Positions 1 through 10,590 of a stretch of 64,000 nucleotides of DNA are shown here, one piece after another. Position numbers and translations under genes: made by a program. Positions within the stretch are counted from its first letter, which is position 1. Every line of letters begins with the position of its first letter. Source of the stretch: Cryptomeria japonica. Lineage: Eukaryota; Streptophyta; Pinopsida; Cupressales; Cupressaceae. The stretch spans positions 779,750,119 through 779,814,118 of the forward strand of contig NC_081414.1 of the NCBI RefSeq assembly GCF_030272615.1, read 5' to 3'. The notes below the pieces were generated by a model. The model saw nothing but the letters and a program-made list of their open reading frames with translations, ran no database searches and was not told where the DNA came from.

Positions 1-394
1 AGAACATGTGCTATATTTACATGATTAAAAAAACTCTCTAGTCCTTCTAAACTCTCAGATGTTAAAATAAGAGTTGTTAGAATTTCACAATTATTTGAAT
101 TTAGTATTTTATCAATGAAAATTTTATTGTCTTATGAAAACCAAATTTTTAGCTTTTGATTTCTAATTTTACTTTAAAAATTAAAATAATTTATTAAGAT
201 TTGTGTATTACAATTAATATTATTTTTAATTTTATAAATTAAAGCATTAAAAACATCTTTAAATAAAAATTGGATAATAAAAATATTAAAAAAGATTCTC
301 ATATTTTTGAAAAATATTTATCAATATGAAAAATTACTCATCATTATAATTTAATGATTAATTATAATTAAAATATTAAATAATTATAGTTTTG
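1..394. other. AT-rich sequence without a gene
   Basis: This stretch is very AT-rich with short homopolymer runs. I see no coding region, RNA gene or clear repeat in it. It ends at the 3' boundary of a minus-strand non-LTR retrotransposon remnant near position 395. Confidence 0.6.
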
Positions 395-2140
395 ATTAAT
401 AAAATAGGATAGACCCAAAATTTTACATATCCACTAAACAACAACACCTAGGGTGCATGAGCAATGTACGCTCAACCCCAAAAAGAAAAACACTCTAAAG
501 ACCACCAAACAAATAGACAAAGACCAGAGACAAAACTAAAAATAAAAAACCAAACAACCACCTACCAAAGACATGAAAGGATGGTCTACTATAAAAAGGC
601 ATTACACTCTTGCCAATCTTCACATAGACCTATGAATTTATTAGAAAATGAATTCTTTTTCTTTGAGTCTTTTGCAAAGATTGAAGTGCTAGACATTTGG
701 GTGGCCTTAACTAGTGAGGTACGGGGATCCATCATTGTAGAGGAAGACTCTATGTATCTCTCCCACTTTGCCTTTCTACATTCAATTTGCTCCTTAATAG
801 AAAGAAAGGAGGCATAATTCTTATATTCCATCTCTTGTCTCAACATAAATATTTCCTCAACATTTCTCTTAAGGACAACTTGGCTCTCCTTCATCTCTGC
901 CATTAGATTTATCTCAACCTTCTAAAAGAGTTTCTCATTAACATTACTTACCATAACCTCAACCTTTTCCCATTTTTTCCAATTTTCCAACCATATCACT
1001 AACAACCTTCCAAACCCTATTAGCCTTTTCCTCCATTGCTCATTTGTAAGCCTGAGCTCTCACCTCCACCATAACTTCAAGCTCATTTATATTTCTTATG
1101 GCCACACCAAACTATGAGAGGATCCATTTAATAATAATGTCTTATTTCCCAATATCCTCTTCCAACTTAGACACCTTTTCTTCCAAAATAGGGGTGATGG
1201 GATCGGGGATAGAAACATCCTGTCCAATTCAAAATTAAGAAACGTCCTCTAAAAAGTAGGAGACCAATCAAACTCTAAGGATGAGGACTCAAATTCCTCT
1301 AAAGCCTCCTCCTCATCCAATTATAGTGGCTCCACATATTTAGAAGGTATACAATTGGTATTTTTCTATTTCATCCTTCTAATAGGGTTGAAACAAGTAA
1401 TAACTAGCTTGGATTTAAAAGAAGACACAACATTAGGGTTCAATTTTGAAATAGGGGTACTAGAGAGTTGCACCACTAAATTTAAATCTAAGAAGGGAGT
1501 AGGTAAAATCAATGAGGTCACCACTAGATGAGGACAAAGACAAGTTGAGGTTGTAAAACCTTAGTGTTAGCCCTTGGTGAAGACATAGGGAATTTTAAAA
1601 GTTAGCCCTAGCAACCAATTGCCTTAAAGAACATACGTAGAAGGAAAATTTTATTTTTATGTCATAGCTTAGATGATTCAAAATAGACAATTGTTGGGTA
1701 TGGAATATTTTAGATCTTCCATCGAATGTGAAGTATTTCATGAGAAACAAGGTTGCATTCTTTCGTATCCTCGAGAGGTCTTCTTTATTATACCCACTTT
1801 TCTATCTTGAAACCCCTTCTCCAAGCTTGAAAAATATCTCAAATTCTTTTTTTTAAGACCCTTTAGAGTTCTTAGGAAAATTTATTTCTTCCAACGATAA
1901 CCCAGTAATAGTAGGGATCATTTTTTTGAGAGACTTTAAAGGAAACTCCCCCAAATTTCACCTCATGTTTCCCATGAATGATCTAACATTTTTTAGAGAG
2001 ATCACAACCAAAGCCTTGCATTCCTTAAACACAACTAGCTAGGTTACCCTTAACAAATTTTGATCATGACTTTGCACTATTTTTAAAATTAAAACAACTA
2101 TTAGGCTAGATATGAATGAGGTCACCCGCCATAGCTAACA
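395..2140 (-). mobile_element. Non-LTR retrotransposon remnant A (downstream ORF and 3' end)
   Basis: A decayed minus-strand coding stretch runs from a possible ATG near 2133 down to about 589, followed by a T/G-rich 3' untranslated segment ending near 395. The best preserved part (903-589) encodes a charged, probably coiled-coil segment of about 100 residues. The same sequence recurs, diverged, at 3800-4960, including the C-terminal pattern with a Leu-Cys pair followed by Gln-Glu and a terminal Phe, and the 3' end resembling TATCCTATTTTATTAA. Two copies plus a LINE-like RNase H just upstream (2450-2800) point to a non-LTR retrotransposon. Many stops and frameshifts make it a pseudogene. The protein family is not one I recognise. 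Confidence 0.5.
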
Positions 2141-2449
2141 CAAAGAACCTAGAGGTGAAAACTAGAGGGGGAAAACCAAAACCAGTAGTATGAAAATAAT
2201 AATACTTACAAGGGTTGGGGAAAGTGGAACTATAGTTTGAATGGGATGTCTACCATCTATACATTAAATGATTGGTATAAAGGGCAACGATGATAAGAGA
2301 AAAGGAAATCTTTGGATTATACTTCATTTTTAGTCCTTATGTCATAAAAGATAGCGACACAAACCATATCAATCATATTATAAATATCTGACCATATTTT
2401 TGAATGATTGAAAAATGGGCCCAAAGAAGCCAATCTACCTGCAACTTTA

Positions 2450-3310
2450 TTCCCTTCTGTTTTTGTGTAACTGAAACTAACATGGCTCATCATGTGAGTG
2501 AGGTCTTGAAACCTAGCAATAAGGTGATCACATTTTTAGTCAAGTTTGGCTTCATTTATAAGCATTATAATAGTATTTTTTGAATTACCTTCTATGATGA
2601 TTTGACCATACCCTTTATCTTTTGCAATAACTAAACCATAATATTGCTACCTCTGCAATACTTGAAGTTTGCATCCTCAATTTGGTCACATAGGCTAGGA
2701 CCAGATAGCCCCTATGGTCACAAATAACCCCACCCCCACTCACCTAACCTAGATTTCCTTTAGAAGAATCGTCGAAATTCAATTTCAGCCAACTAGATTT
2801 GTGGGGTCCCATTAGATATAATTTATAAATCCAATAGGAGGGGATATGAATATTGAAAGAGAATCAATCAAGCTACAATTTATAGAAATCTACCAATCTA
2901 GTGATGAGGGTGAAATTTAATGTTTGAATCTTTCAAAATAGCCCATGTTTTCTTTAACATTAATAATAATTGTACTAGACAGAGAGTCCCAACTAGTCTT
3001 TCTTTAGGTAAAGATTTTGTTAATTATTTCCTTCCACAAGCTCCAAAATATTCCTACCACCATACTTTCCTAATAAGTGGATAAGAAGGAGGAGACCAGC
3101 TAGAAATACAGTCCTTTAAATCCCTATTCCAAACCCACTGAACAAGGAACAAGTAGGAAATTCTTTGTCTAACATTCTACAATTATTGGCAATGAAAAGT
3201 AATATGATTAATATTTTCGTTGTCACTCTCACATAAAAAACATCTATTGACAAATTGAAAACCACACCCTTCTGAGATTGTTAATAGTAATAATTCTATC
3301 ATGGCAAGTC
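2450..3310 (-). pseudogene. LINE ORF2 C-terminal remnant: zf-RVT and RNase H
   Basis: Read on the minus strand, 3310-3170 encodes a degenerate zinc-binding reverse-transcriptase domain of the plant LINE type: an N-N-L-R-R stretch, then an F-V-N-R-C-F-L-C core, then N-H-I with a following H-C. About 350 bases further on, 2800-2600 encodes the start of a type-I RNase H domain, with K-L-N-F-D-D-S-S-K-G-N (normally D-G) followed by G-G-V-I-x-D-H. This order is typical of the end of ORF2 in plant L1-like elements. Stops and frameshifts interrupt it throughout. The 5' side is cut off near the foldback at 3392-3482, and the catalytic RT itself is not visible. Confidence 0.6.
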
Positions 3311-3391
3311 CTCTACTAGAAAAAGAAAACCTTCAAAATTGTATTAAATATCCAAATATAATTATAGTTGTAAATTTAATAAATTCATTAT

Positions 3392-3482
3392 ATCTATATG
3401 CAAGCTTCTGGAAAATGATTGCGTGCGAGTTTTTTAATCAAAAAACTCACACACAATCATTTCCAGAAGCTTGCATACAGAT
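3392..3482. repeat. Foldback (long hairpin) element
   Basis: Left arm 3392-3435 and right arm 3440-3482 are reverse complements apart from one single-base gap and a few substitutions, two of them CG-to-TG. The loop is AATC. The 13-bp word AAATTCATTATAT stands at 3381-3393 and again at 3514-3526, flanking about 120 bp that contain the hairpin. This could be a small foldback or MITE-like insertion, or a hairpin in locally repetitive AT-rich DNA. Confidence 0.7.
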
Positions 3483-3799
3483 AATCTATGGATTGTGGAC
3501 ATCTCATTTCATAAAATTCATTATATTTTATTAAGTATATCTTTTTAATATAAAATAATATAATAGGAATTATAAATTTATTTATAAAAGTATAATTTTA
3601 ATAATAAATAAATAAATTTAATTTTTAAAATATAATTATTAAATTATTAGAACTATGGCTATTAGGTGGATCAAACGTTAAGTCTTACATTGATATTAAA
3701 TAATATAAATTCAAATTTCATTGTATCAAAAATAATTTGAAGTGTTCTTGTAATCAGAGTATGTTACTATAGTTAAACTTTTATACTTTAGAATGATTT

Positions 3800-4960
3800 G
3801 GTTAATAAAAGAAGGATAGGCCTAAACCTTTGCATATATGCTAAACAACAATAGTTAGTATGAATGAGGAATGGGCACTCAACCAAAAAATAGACTACCA
3901 AAACATGCTAGAAACTACTAGACAACCCGATAAAGATGAGAGACAAAACCAAAAATCAAACAACCTGCCAAAGACACGAAAGGATGGTCTACTAGACAAA
4001 GGAATCACCCTCTTGCCCATGTTTACATAGACTCGTGAATTTATCAAAAAAAGAAATATTTTCATGAGAGTCCTTTGCAGAGACTAGAGTGCTAGACTCC
4101 AGGGTTTCCTTGACTAGAGAGGTTGGGGGACCCATGATTGCAGAGGGAGACTTTGTATATATTTTCTGCTTAGCCTTTTCACATTTAATTTCTTCCTTTA
4201 TAGCAAGAAGACTACATTCTTTGAAGCCATCTCTTGGCTTAGCATACACCTGTTGGCTCTCCTTCAGCTCCGTCGCTATATTCTTTCAACCATATAAGAT
4301 AGCTTCTCATTAAGATCATCAAGACCCTAGTCCCATTTTTCTAATTTGCTAGCAATATCACTAGTAACCTTCCAAACCCTATCATCCTCTTCCTCCATCA
4401 CCCATTTGTTAACCCTACCCACATTTTTACTATTGTACTTAAGGCCTATTTATATTTCTTATTGCCAAATCAAATTGCAAGAAGAGCCATTTTATAACCA
4501 TGTGTTGTCACCCAATATCCTCTTCCAACTTAGACACCTTTTCTTCTAGATTAGGGGAGTTGGGATTGGGGATAGAAACATCTTGTCTAGGTGGGAAATG
4601 GGAAACCTCCCCTAAGGTAGTAGGAGAGTAGTCAGACTTTGAGGCTAAGGAGGACTCATATTCTTCCAAAGTCTCCTTCTCATCCAAATCCAATAGCTCC
4701 ACATCTTTAGAAGGTGAGGTTTGGGTAATTTTTTGTTTCACCCCTCTAATAGAGTTGAAACATGTATGAACAAGCTTGTCTTTAGATGAAGAAGCAACGT
4801 TGGGGATCAGTTTCAAAATAGGGGCACTAGAAAGTTCAACCACTAAATTTTGAATCTGACAAGGGATGAAGAAAAATCAAGAGTGTCACATTGGGTGGGG
4901 CTAAAACCAAGTGGAGGTTGTAAAGGCTTATAATTAGCCCTTGGTGAGAAGGAAGATTTT
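3800..4960 (-). mobile_element. Non-LTR retrotransposon remnant B
   Basis: This is a second, diverged copy of the 395-1640 repeat on the same strand. The segment 4843-4508 encodes an acidic, serine-rich stretch ending in a probable coiled coil (L-E-E-K-V-S-K-L-E-E-D). The segment 4249-3992 aligns with the charged C-terminal segment of copy A. The 3' untranslated part ends near 3800 with CCTTCTTTTATTAACC, close to the end of copy A. No RT or RNase H is attached here. It is degenerate, and its identity as part of a non-LTR element rests on the copy A context. Confidence 0.5.
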
Positions 4961-5774
4961 TTTATTTTTTTTGAAATGTTATTCTTTCAAGCTTTTTTGT
5001 ATTTATTTTGTAATATATGAAATTGTAAGATATCTTAAAATTTTGTTTTTAGTAGTTTCTTGTATTCCAACAACTTTGTATTTATTCCAATTAGTTGTGA
5101 AAACTAGACCCATAAAAGAGGCCTCTAGGTATTAAATGCATCTTTTAAAAAATTAAACTTGAATTAAATAATGATTATTATTTTTTAATTGAATTTTATG
5201 TTTAATATAATTATTATTTAAATTTAAATATTATTTAATATATTAAATAAAATTTTATTAAAATTTAATTTAAATATTATTATTATCATTAATTTAAATA
5301 TTATTTTACTTTATCATAATTAATATATAATTTTATTTAAAATATATATAGATATTGATAAAAATAAATTATTTTTTGATAATAATAATATAATGTTTAT
5401 TGTCATTTAAACAAGAGACACAATGCATCAAGTTCCTTCCAATAGTGTCATTAGTTTAGAGTAGAAAAAAAAGAGTTTTGGTATGATGTGTCATTTACTT
5501 ACATGAAAAAATCTAGAATTACATTAGTAATAAAATAATTTGAAATATATTGTGATATTGTAGATATTTGAATAAAAAGAAATAAATAAGTATTCAAAAA
5601 TAATAAAATAAATTTTTTTTATTATATTGAATTTTATTCCTTTGTAAATTCATCTAAAAATAGTAAAATAGACCAAAACCAAATTTCATAAGCTTAACCA
5701 TGTAAAAATTAGAATGGATTTTTTACAAGAAATAACTGAGAAATAAAACTAGAAAAAGAAGCAAGGCTAAGATC
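4961..5774. other. AT-rich spacer without a gene
   Basis: The sequence is dominated by TTTAAATATTA-like runs and short A/T repeats (5150-5400). No gene, RNA or repeat boundary can be supported. Short open frames here are chance. Confidence 0.6.
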
Positions 5775-7482
5775 AAAAAATCTTTTTGTTTTTGATTAAA
5801 GGATAAACAAATTTTCAGGGAGCCCAAAACCCATAATATCAAAAGAAGAAAAGAATCATTGCTATCAACTAAGCATCAACAAACATACATAAACCAAGCA
5901 ACCAAAAATAAACACAATAAAACTAACCAGAAAATCACAAAACAAAACACCTAATTTAAGTTCTTAAGGGTCTTTGTCGCTTCAACCTCCAACTGGGCAA
6001 TATTCATGGCAAGCTTCTTCACGTCTTTATCATCTTGGGTCACTTGCTTTGTTATTTTCTTATTGTTTTCTCTAGTTCAAATACGTGGTCCTTTTCCCTC
6101 CTCTTGAGTAACTTGTTTGCCTTTCTCCATAGAATCAAGATCTATATAAAAATACTTGATCTCCTAAGCCCTTTCAAAGTTTTCCAGCATAATTATTATT
6201 CTCTCTACATTGGATTTTGTGACCTTGTAACTAAAGTTGACCAAGGTAATTAAGTTGTGATTGATATTTTTATAGTGCATCTCAAGCCTCTAATTTTGCC
6301 TTCAATATATTTCGCTACATTTTTGTAGAGAGGTCACTATATTACTTCATTATTTTTCAAGCCACTCATAGCTAATGTCCTTCGTATTATCCATTTTTTT
6401 CTTTAGTCAACAAATGGAAATATTAATTTCATGAAACAAAAAATTTGCATCCTAAAATAATCCACAACTGCATTCCTCGCAACTGCAAGCACACTCAAGG
6501 GGTTTTCCTTGTCCAAATTTAACAGTAGATAATAGACACTCAAATCTCTGGGAAATGGAGTCCTGAAGCTATCCCTATCTCTTTCTTTGGACAAAAAATT
6601 TGGTGATAGACTTCTAACATCCTCATGACCTCTTTTCATCTTTTTATTTCTTATTTCATCATCACTCTGAGGTAGGCTTTCTTGAGACACTGAACTAGGG
6701 AAAGTCTCTCTAAGATTAAGTTTTCTTTTAAAACCCTTCTTACCTTTCTCTTTAACCCCCTCATGAACCGAGTCATCAGAGTCTTCAATATTCCACCCAA
6801 TCCCCTAATAAAATGGGGAATCATCTCCTTATATGTTAAAATCCTCCTCACTCTCCAAATTACCCTTCTTATATTTTAGTTTAAAATGCTTTGTTCAAAG
6901 TAAAATCAAACCCTCATGAAGAATAGGGTTTTTCTTATCCTTCTTATTTTCTTTTAGGCTCGACTCTAAAGAGGATAATAGAAAGAAAGGAAAAGAAACC
7001 CTATTCTTATGTCTAAAATGGTTCAAGAGGGTAAGATGATAATTATACGCAAGCAAAAAACACCCATCTAAAGTGAAGTATTGAATAATTACCTTCAACA
7101 CTTCATCCCACAAAGTTTTAATGGTGTCCATCTTGTAGCCTCCCTTGTATTTGACCAGACACTTAGTCTCTTTGTCCTTTATAAACTTCTAGACCTCGAA
7201 CTTTGTATACTTCCTATCTTTGTACAATTTTTTGCCTACAATACTCAGTCTGGTTAGCTCACAAACCACCTTCTCCATTAGCTTAAAATTCTGCCTGCAA
7301 ATGGTATAATGACCTTTTTTCTATCCCTTGGCAAATATTTTAGATAGATTATGGTTGCATCCATGGCATATTTCAAAGTAGGAAGTGACCCCCCTTTCTC
7401 CAAAATCCTCTAAATGGTAAAATTCTTCTTAATGTTGTCACACTTTAATGGCTCCAGCCTATTCCTATCGCCCCCCATATCT
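5775..7482 (-). pseudogene. Non-LTR element C: downstream ORF with transposon-associated domain, and 3' end
   Basis: On the minus strand a broken ORF begins with an ATG near 7482 and runs to a stop near 5960. It is followed by a 3' untranslated segment with GGGTTTTGGGCTCCCTG and TTTAATC ending near 5775. Around 7290-6895 the frame encodes K-V-V-C-E-L-T-R-L-S-I-V-G-K-K, then Y-K-D-R-K-Y-T-K, then Y-F-T-L-D-G and L-L-N-H-F-R-H. This pattern resembles hypothetical plant proteins linked to transposons; I cannot name a defined family. A lysine/arginine-rich segment (6851-6403) follows. Several stops and frameshifts break it. It lies directly downstream of the RNase H fragment at 7735-8126. Confidence 0.5.
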
Positions 7483-7734
7483 ATATACCTATGAGAATTT
7501 GGACAAAGGACAATGCAGGCTCTAGAAATGGAAGCTTCAAGAAAGATAATACCTTCACTTATCACATTATCAATTCAAATAAGGGCCCAAAAAATACCCA
7601 CAAAGTGTGCCAAAATTAGTAACATTATTAAACTGGTAGATCTAGTCATTATTACACCGAATGGAGTTTCCTTCTTTTGTGTGGATCCTATCATAGGCCA
7701 CCAAGTCATCCAATTTAGTAGGTAACTTTTCATT

Positions 7735-8126
7735 CTACCCGAATTCCAGCTTATGATTACTTAGGACTCCCATATTTGCAAGGATGTTGGCCAGCCCATT
7801 GGCCTCCCTAAACTTATGAGATGTATAACATTTATCAAATGAATCAATAATCTCAAGTGATCCCTTTATCCATGTTTCTATACTCCAACTCGGCTTGGCA
7901 TCCTTTTTAAGACAATTGACAATGTTCTTCAAGTCTCCTTCAAGCCAAACTTTCTTAAAACTAGATTTGAAAGCTAAAAGAATCCCATGGTAGGTTTCCA
8001 TAGCTTTAGTAAGGTGATTGTTCTACTTTCGCAAAGGGAGTGCCACCATTGCCAAGACCCCACCATACTCATCTCTTAACACTCCCCCACAACCAACTGA
8101 ACCCGAATTTCCCTTCACCACCCTAA
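7735..8126 (-). pseudogene. LINE-type RNase H remnant
   Basis: The minus strand encodes a type-I RNase H segment of the plant LINE kind: K-G-N-S-G near 8115, then C-G-G-V-L-R-D-E, V-W-L-E-G-D-L-K-N-I-V-N (second acidic site present) near 7940-7905, and a C-terminal R-E-A-N-G-L-A-N-I-L-A-N (normally R-x-A-N-x-x-A-D, so the last Asp appears lost). One stop lies near 8020. The N-terminal strand with the first catalytic Asp is not preserved. It is the end of an ORF2 whose RT portion is missing here. Confidence 0.65.
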
Positions 8127-8197
8127 AAAATCTTTTGATTACCTATACACAAGTGTTATGATTCATACATGCCTATAGAGGATTTTAAAAATAGTGC

Positions 8198-8675
8198 ACT
8201 ATTGTAGTGATTGTCAATCACTAATCATAGATAGGTAATTTTTTGTTAGTGATATGAATCATTAGTTGTAGATGATTTGTACTCATATTTGAAAGATAAA
8301 CAATAAGTTAAAAAAAAATTATAAATAAATAATTAAATATATTTGAAGTAATTTTTAAAATGAAACCCAACAATATAATTTTTAATAAAATATTTTACTT
8401 AAGAAGTTAATTTTTATATTACTTTTTCCTCTTGAATGCATAAAATATTTACTATTGTAACAATTGCCAATCATTAATTATAGATAACTTAAATTTTTAC
8501 TAGTTATAATAATTATTAATTCTAAATAATTTCTAGTCATATTTACAAGACACATAATAAATGAATCAGATTTTATAAATACATAATTAAATATACTTAA
8601 TATAATTAAAAAATAAAAAAAATAATTTCATAATAAAATATTTTACTTAAAAAATTAATTTTCATATTAGTTTCC
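8198..8675. repeat. Diverged tandem duplication, period about 253 bp
   Basis: Two adjacent units starting at 8198 and 8451 share ACTATTGTA, then CAATCA(C/T)TAAT(C/T)ATAGATA, then TAATAAAATATTTTACTTAA, followed by TTAATTTT(T/C)ATATTA. They are clearly diverged, with indels. No coding potential is seen. This is probably an old local duplication. Confidence 0.7.
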
Positions 8676-9501
8676 AACCCCCATTCAATCAAACAACCAC
8701 GAATGGTAAACACTTAGAAAGGAAAACATATTTCCATGTGGCTCTCGTCATTAATATAAACTTAACTTTCATAGAAGTTGCAGTGGACCCATTGGTAATG
8801 TTATATGTTCTTGCTTCATTTAATTCCAAAGTCTCCACTTTAATTACTGTATGCACAATTCTACCCAAAAAATAAGCAATATAAAAAATATTTCATCCTA
8901 TGAATTTAATATGATTCGACATCAAAGAATCAACTGAATTGTAATATGTAGTATATAAAAGATAAAATTAAATTTTATACTTATTGTTTGTGATATGTAT
9001 AAATAATAAGAAAGAAAATTGATATTTATATAATTGTGTAGAATTAAAAATAAATGTAAACAATACAAGTTTCATTCATTTTTTTTAATTTTGTGATGTG
9101 ATTGGTTTAACTAATAGAAAAATTGAAAGCCATGAATGCATAAGTATCATGCCTTTGGCTAGAACTAAAAAATTAATAATAATGAATAGCTATTTTCATT
9201 TGAGATTAACATTTAAGTGAGAGACTTTTACAATGCATACATGAATGAGATGTGAGCCATTCCATTTATATTAAAATTTTCATCTCCATCATTTAAATTT
9301 AAGAAATAACTTAAATTTACATCATTTAATTGCCAAAACTTGTGAGAGTATAAATTGACTGAAAGTTAAACAATATCTAAATTTTTGGAAGAAAAAACAT
9401 TATAATGAGCATAGCATAATTTAAATTTTCAGTATTTACATAGAAAATCATAGTCTGATAAATCAAGCTTACTAAATTGAAACAAAATCTTAAATTTCAC
9501 C
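8676..9501. other. Intergenic AT-rich sequence
   Basis: I find no supported gene or repeat between the tandem duplication and the SINE. The sequence is AT-rich with scattered short open frames. Confidence 0.55.
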
Positions 9502-9824
9502 ACCCTTATATGTTTTTTTTTATATATTCAAGATCATTTACAACTTGTGGAAGACCAAGAGTTGCAAATGAGAATCCACTTATTAGAAACCACCATTAGC
9601 TCATTTCGAACAACCACACTAGAATCAACCTATGGAAGACCAAGAGTCACAAATTAGAATCCACTTATTAGAAATCACCTAGAAGCCAACTCTAGAAGAC
9701 TAAGTGTCATAACTTTGAATTCCATATTAGATGTCCCTTTGGGATTTGAACTTTGATCTCCACAATGAGAACTCAATGCTTTAACCAATAGAACACAACC
9801 CCTTGGACGACCCTTATATGTTTT
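9502..9824 (-). mobile_element. tRNA-derived SINE with 15-bp target-site duplication
   Basis: The 15-bp word ACCCTTATATGTTTT occurs exactly at 9502-9516 and 9810-9824 and brackets a body of about 293 bp. On the minus strand the body begins near 9809, carries an A-box-like TTGGTTAAAGCATTG (9774-9788) and a B-box-like AGTTCAAATCCC (9741-9752) at tRNA-like spacing, and ends in a short A-rich tail (9517-9530). The centre contains a partial internal duplication: a unit with GGATTCTAATTTGTGACTC and GGTCTTCCA repeats about 90 bp apart. A Pol III tRNA-type promoter, A-tail and long TSD are the diagnostic features of a SINE. I do not recognise the family. Nothing suggests it is currently mobile. Confidence 0.85.
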
Positions 9825-10590
9825 AAACATGGCATACAATATATAATATAAAGTATATTAATAGTACTCATATATTGAATGCAAAATAAATTCCACGAAT
9901 ATTGGTTAAATTTTGGTTAATCTTTTAAAGTCTTAGCGAGTGACAAACGTAGAGGTGTATGGAATAAACGTGTAAATAGACGTGGTGTGCATATCCAAAA
10001 TAATAGAGACCAGAAAGTGGAGTTAATAATGCAAAATGGTAAAAGAAGTTTTGAATAAAATGTTATTGTGTTGAATTTTAAAAAAATCGTGTATAAGATC
10101 CAAATGAATTTAGCCACTCATATGATTAGAAATTAAATTTTATAAATTATAAACTTAAAAATATTACATTTGAATTATCAAAAATATAAAATGTATATAA
10201 AATAACAAAAAACAGACTAATTGTAATTGATTGTACTTCAAAAAATCATCAGAATAATATTATGACTACCAACCAGTACTAATAACTTTTATTAATTGTA
10301 AATTCTGTTCTACAAATGTAAAAGAAAAATAACTCGTAAAATTGTGGATATGGACGATTAAAAATAACTTTTTCTTAACTGTAAATTCTGTCCTGCAAAT
10401 ATAAAAGAAAAAAAAACTCGTAAAATTGTGGATATGGACGATTAAAGGAATATTTCAGCATATTTCCTACCGCCCATTCATTTCGTACTACATAAAGATG
10501 AAGTTCCCGCTAATTAGTAAACATGACAGCTATATCTATCATAAACCTTTCATTTAAAACCGGCTACTATTTTGCGTATACAGAACCAGT
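9825..10590. other. 3' flank of the receptor kinase, with an 83-bp tandem duplication
   Basis: AT-rich sequence downstream of the kinase gene's stop codon. At 10282-10447 two near-identical units with a period of 83 bp share GTAAATTCTG, AACTCGTAAAATTGTGGATA and TGGACGATTAAA. The gene's polyadenylation region presumably lies here, but I cannot assign a site. Confidence 0.6.

Noticed and set aside
9741-9790. A tRNA gene on the minus strand
   Set aside because: The A and B boxes are present, but the acceptor and anticodon stems do not form. The A-tail and 15-bp TSD identify a SINE.
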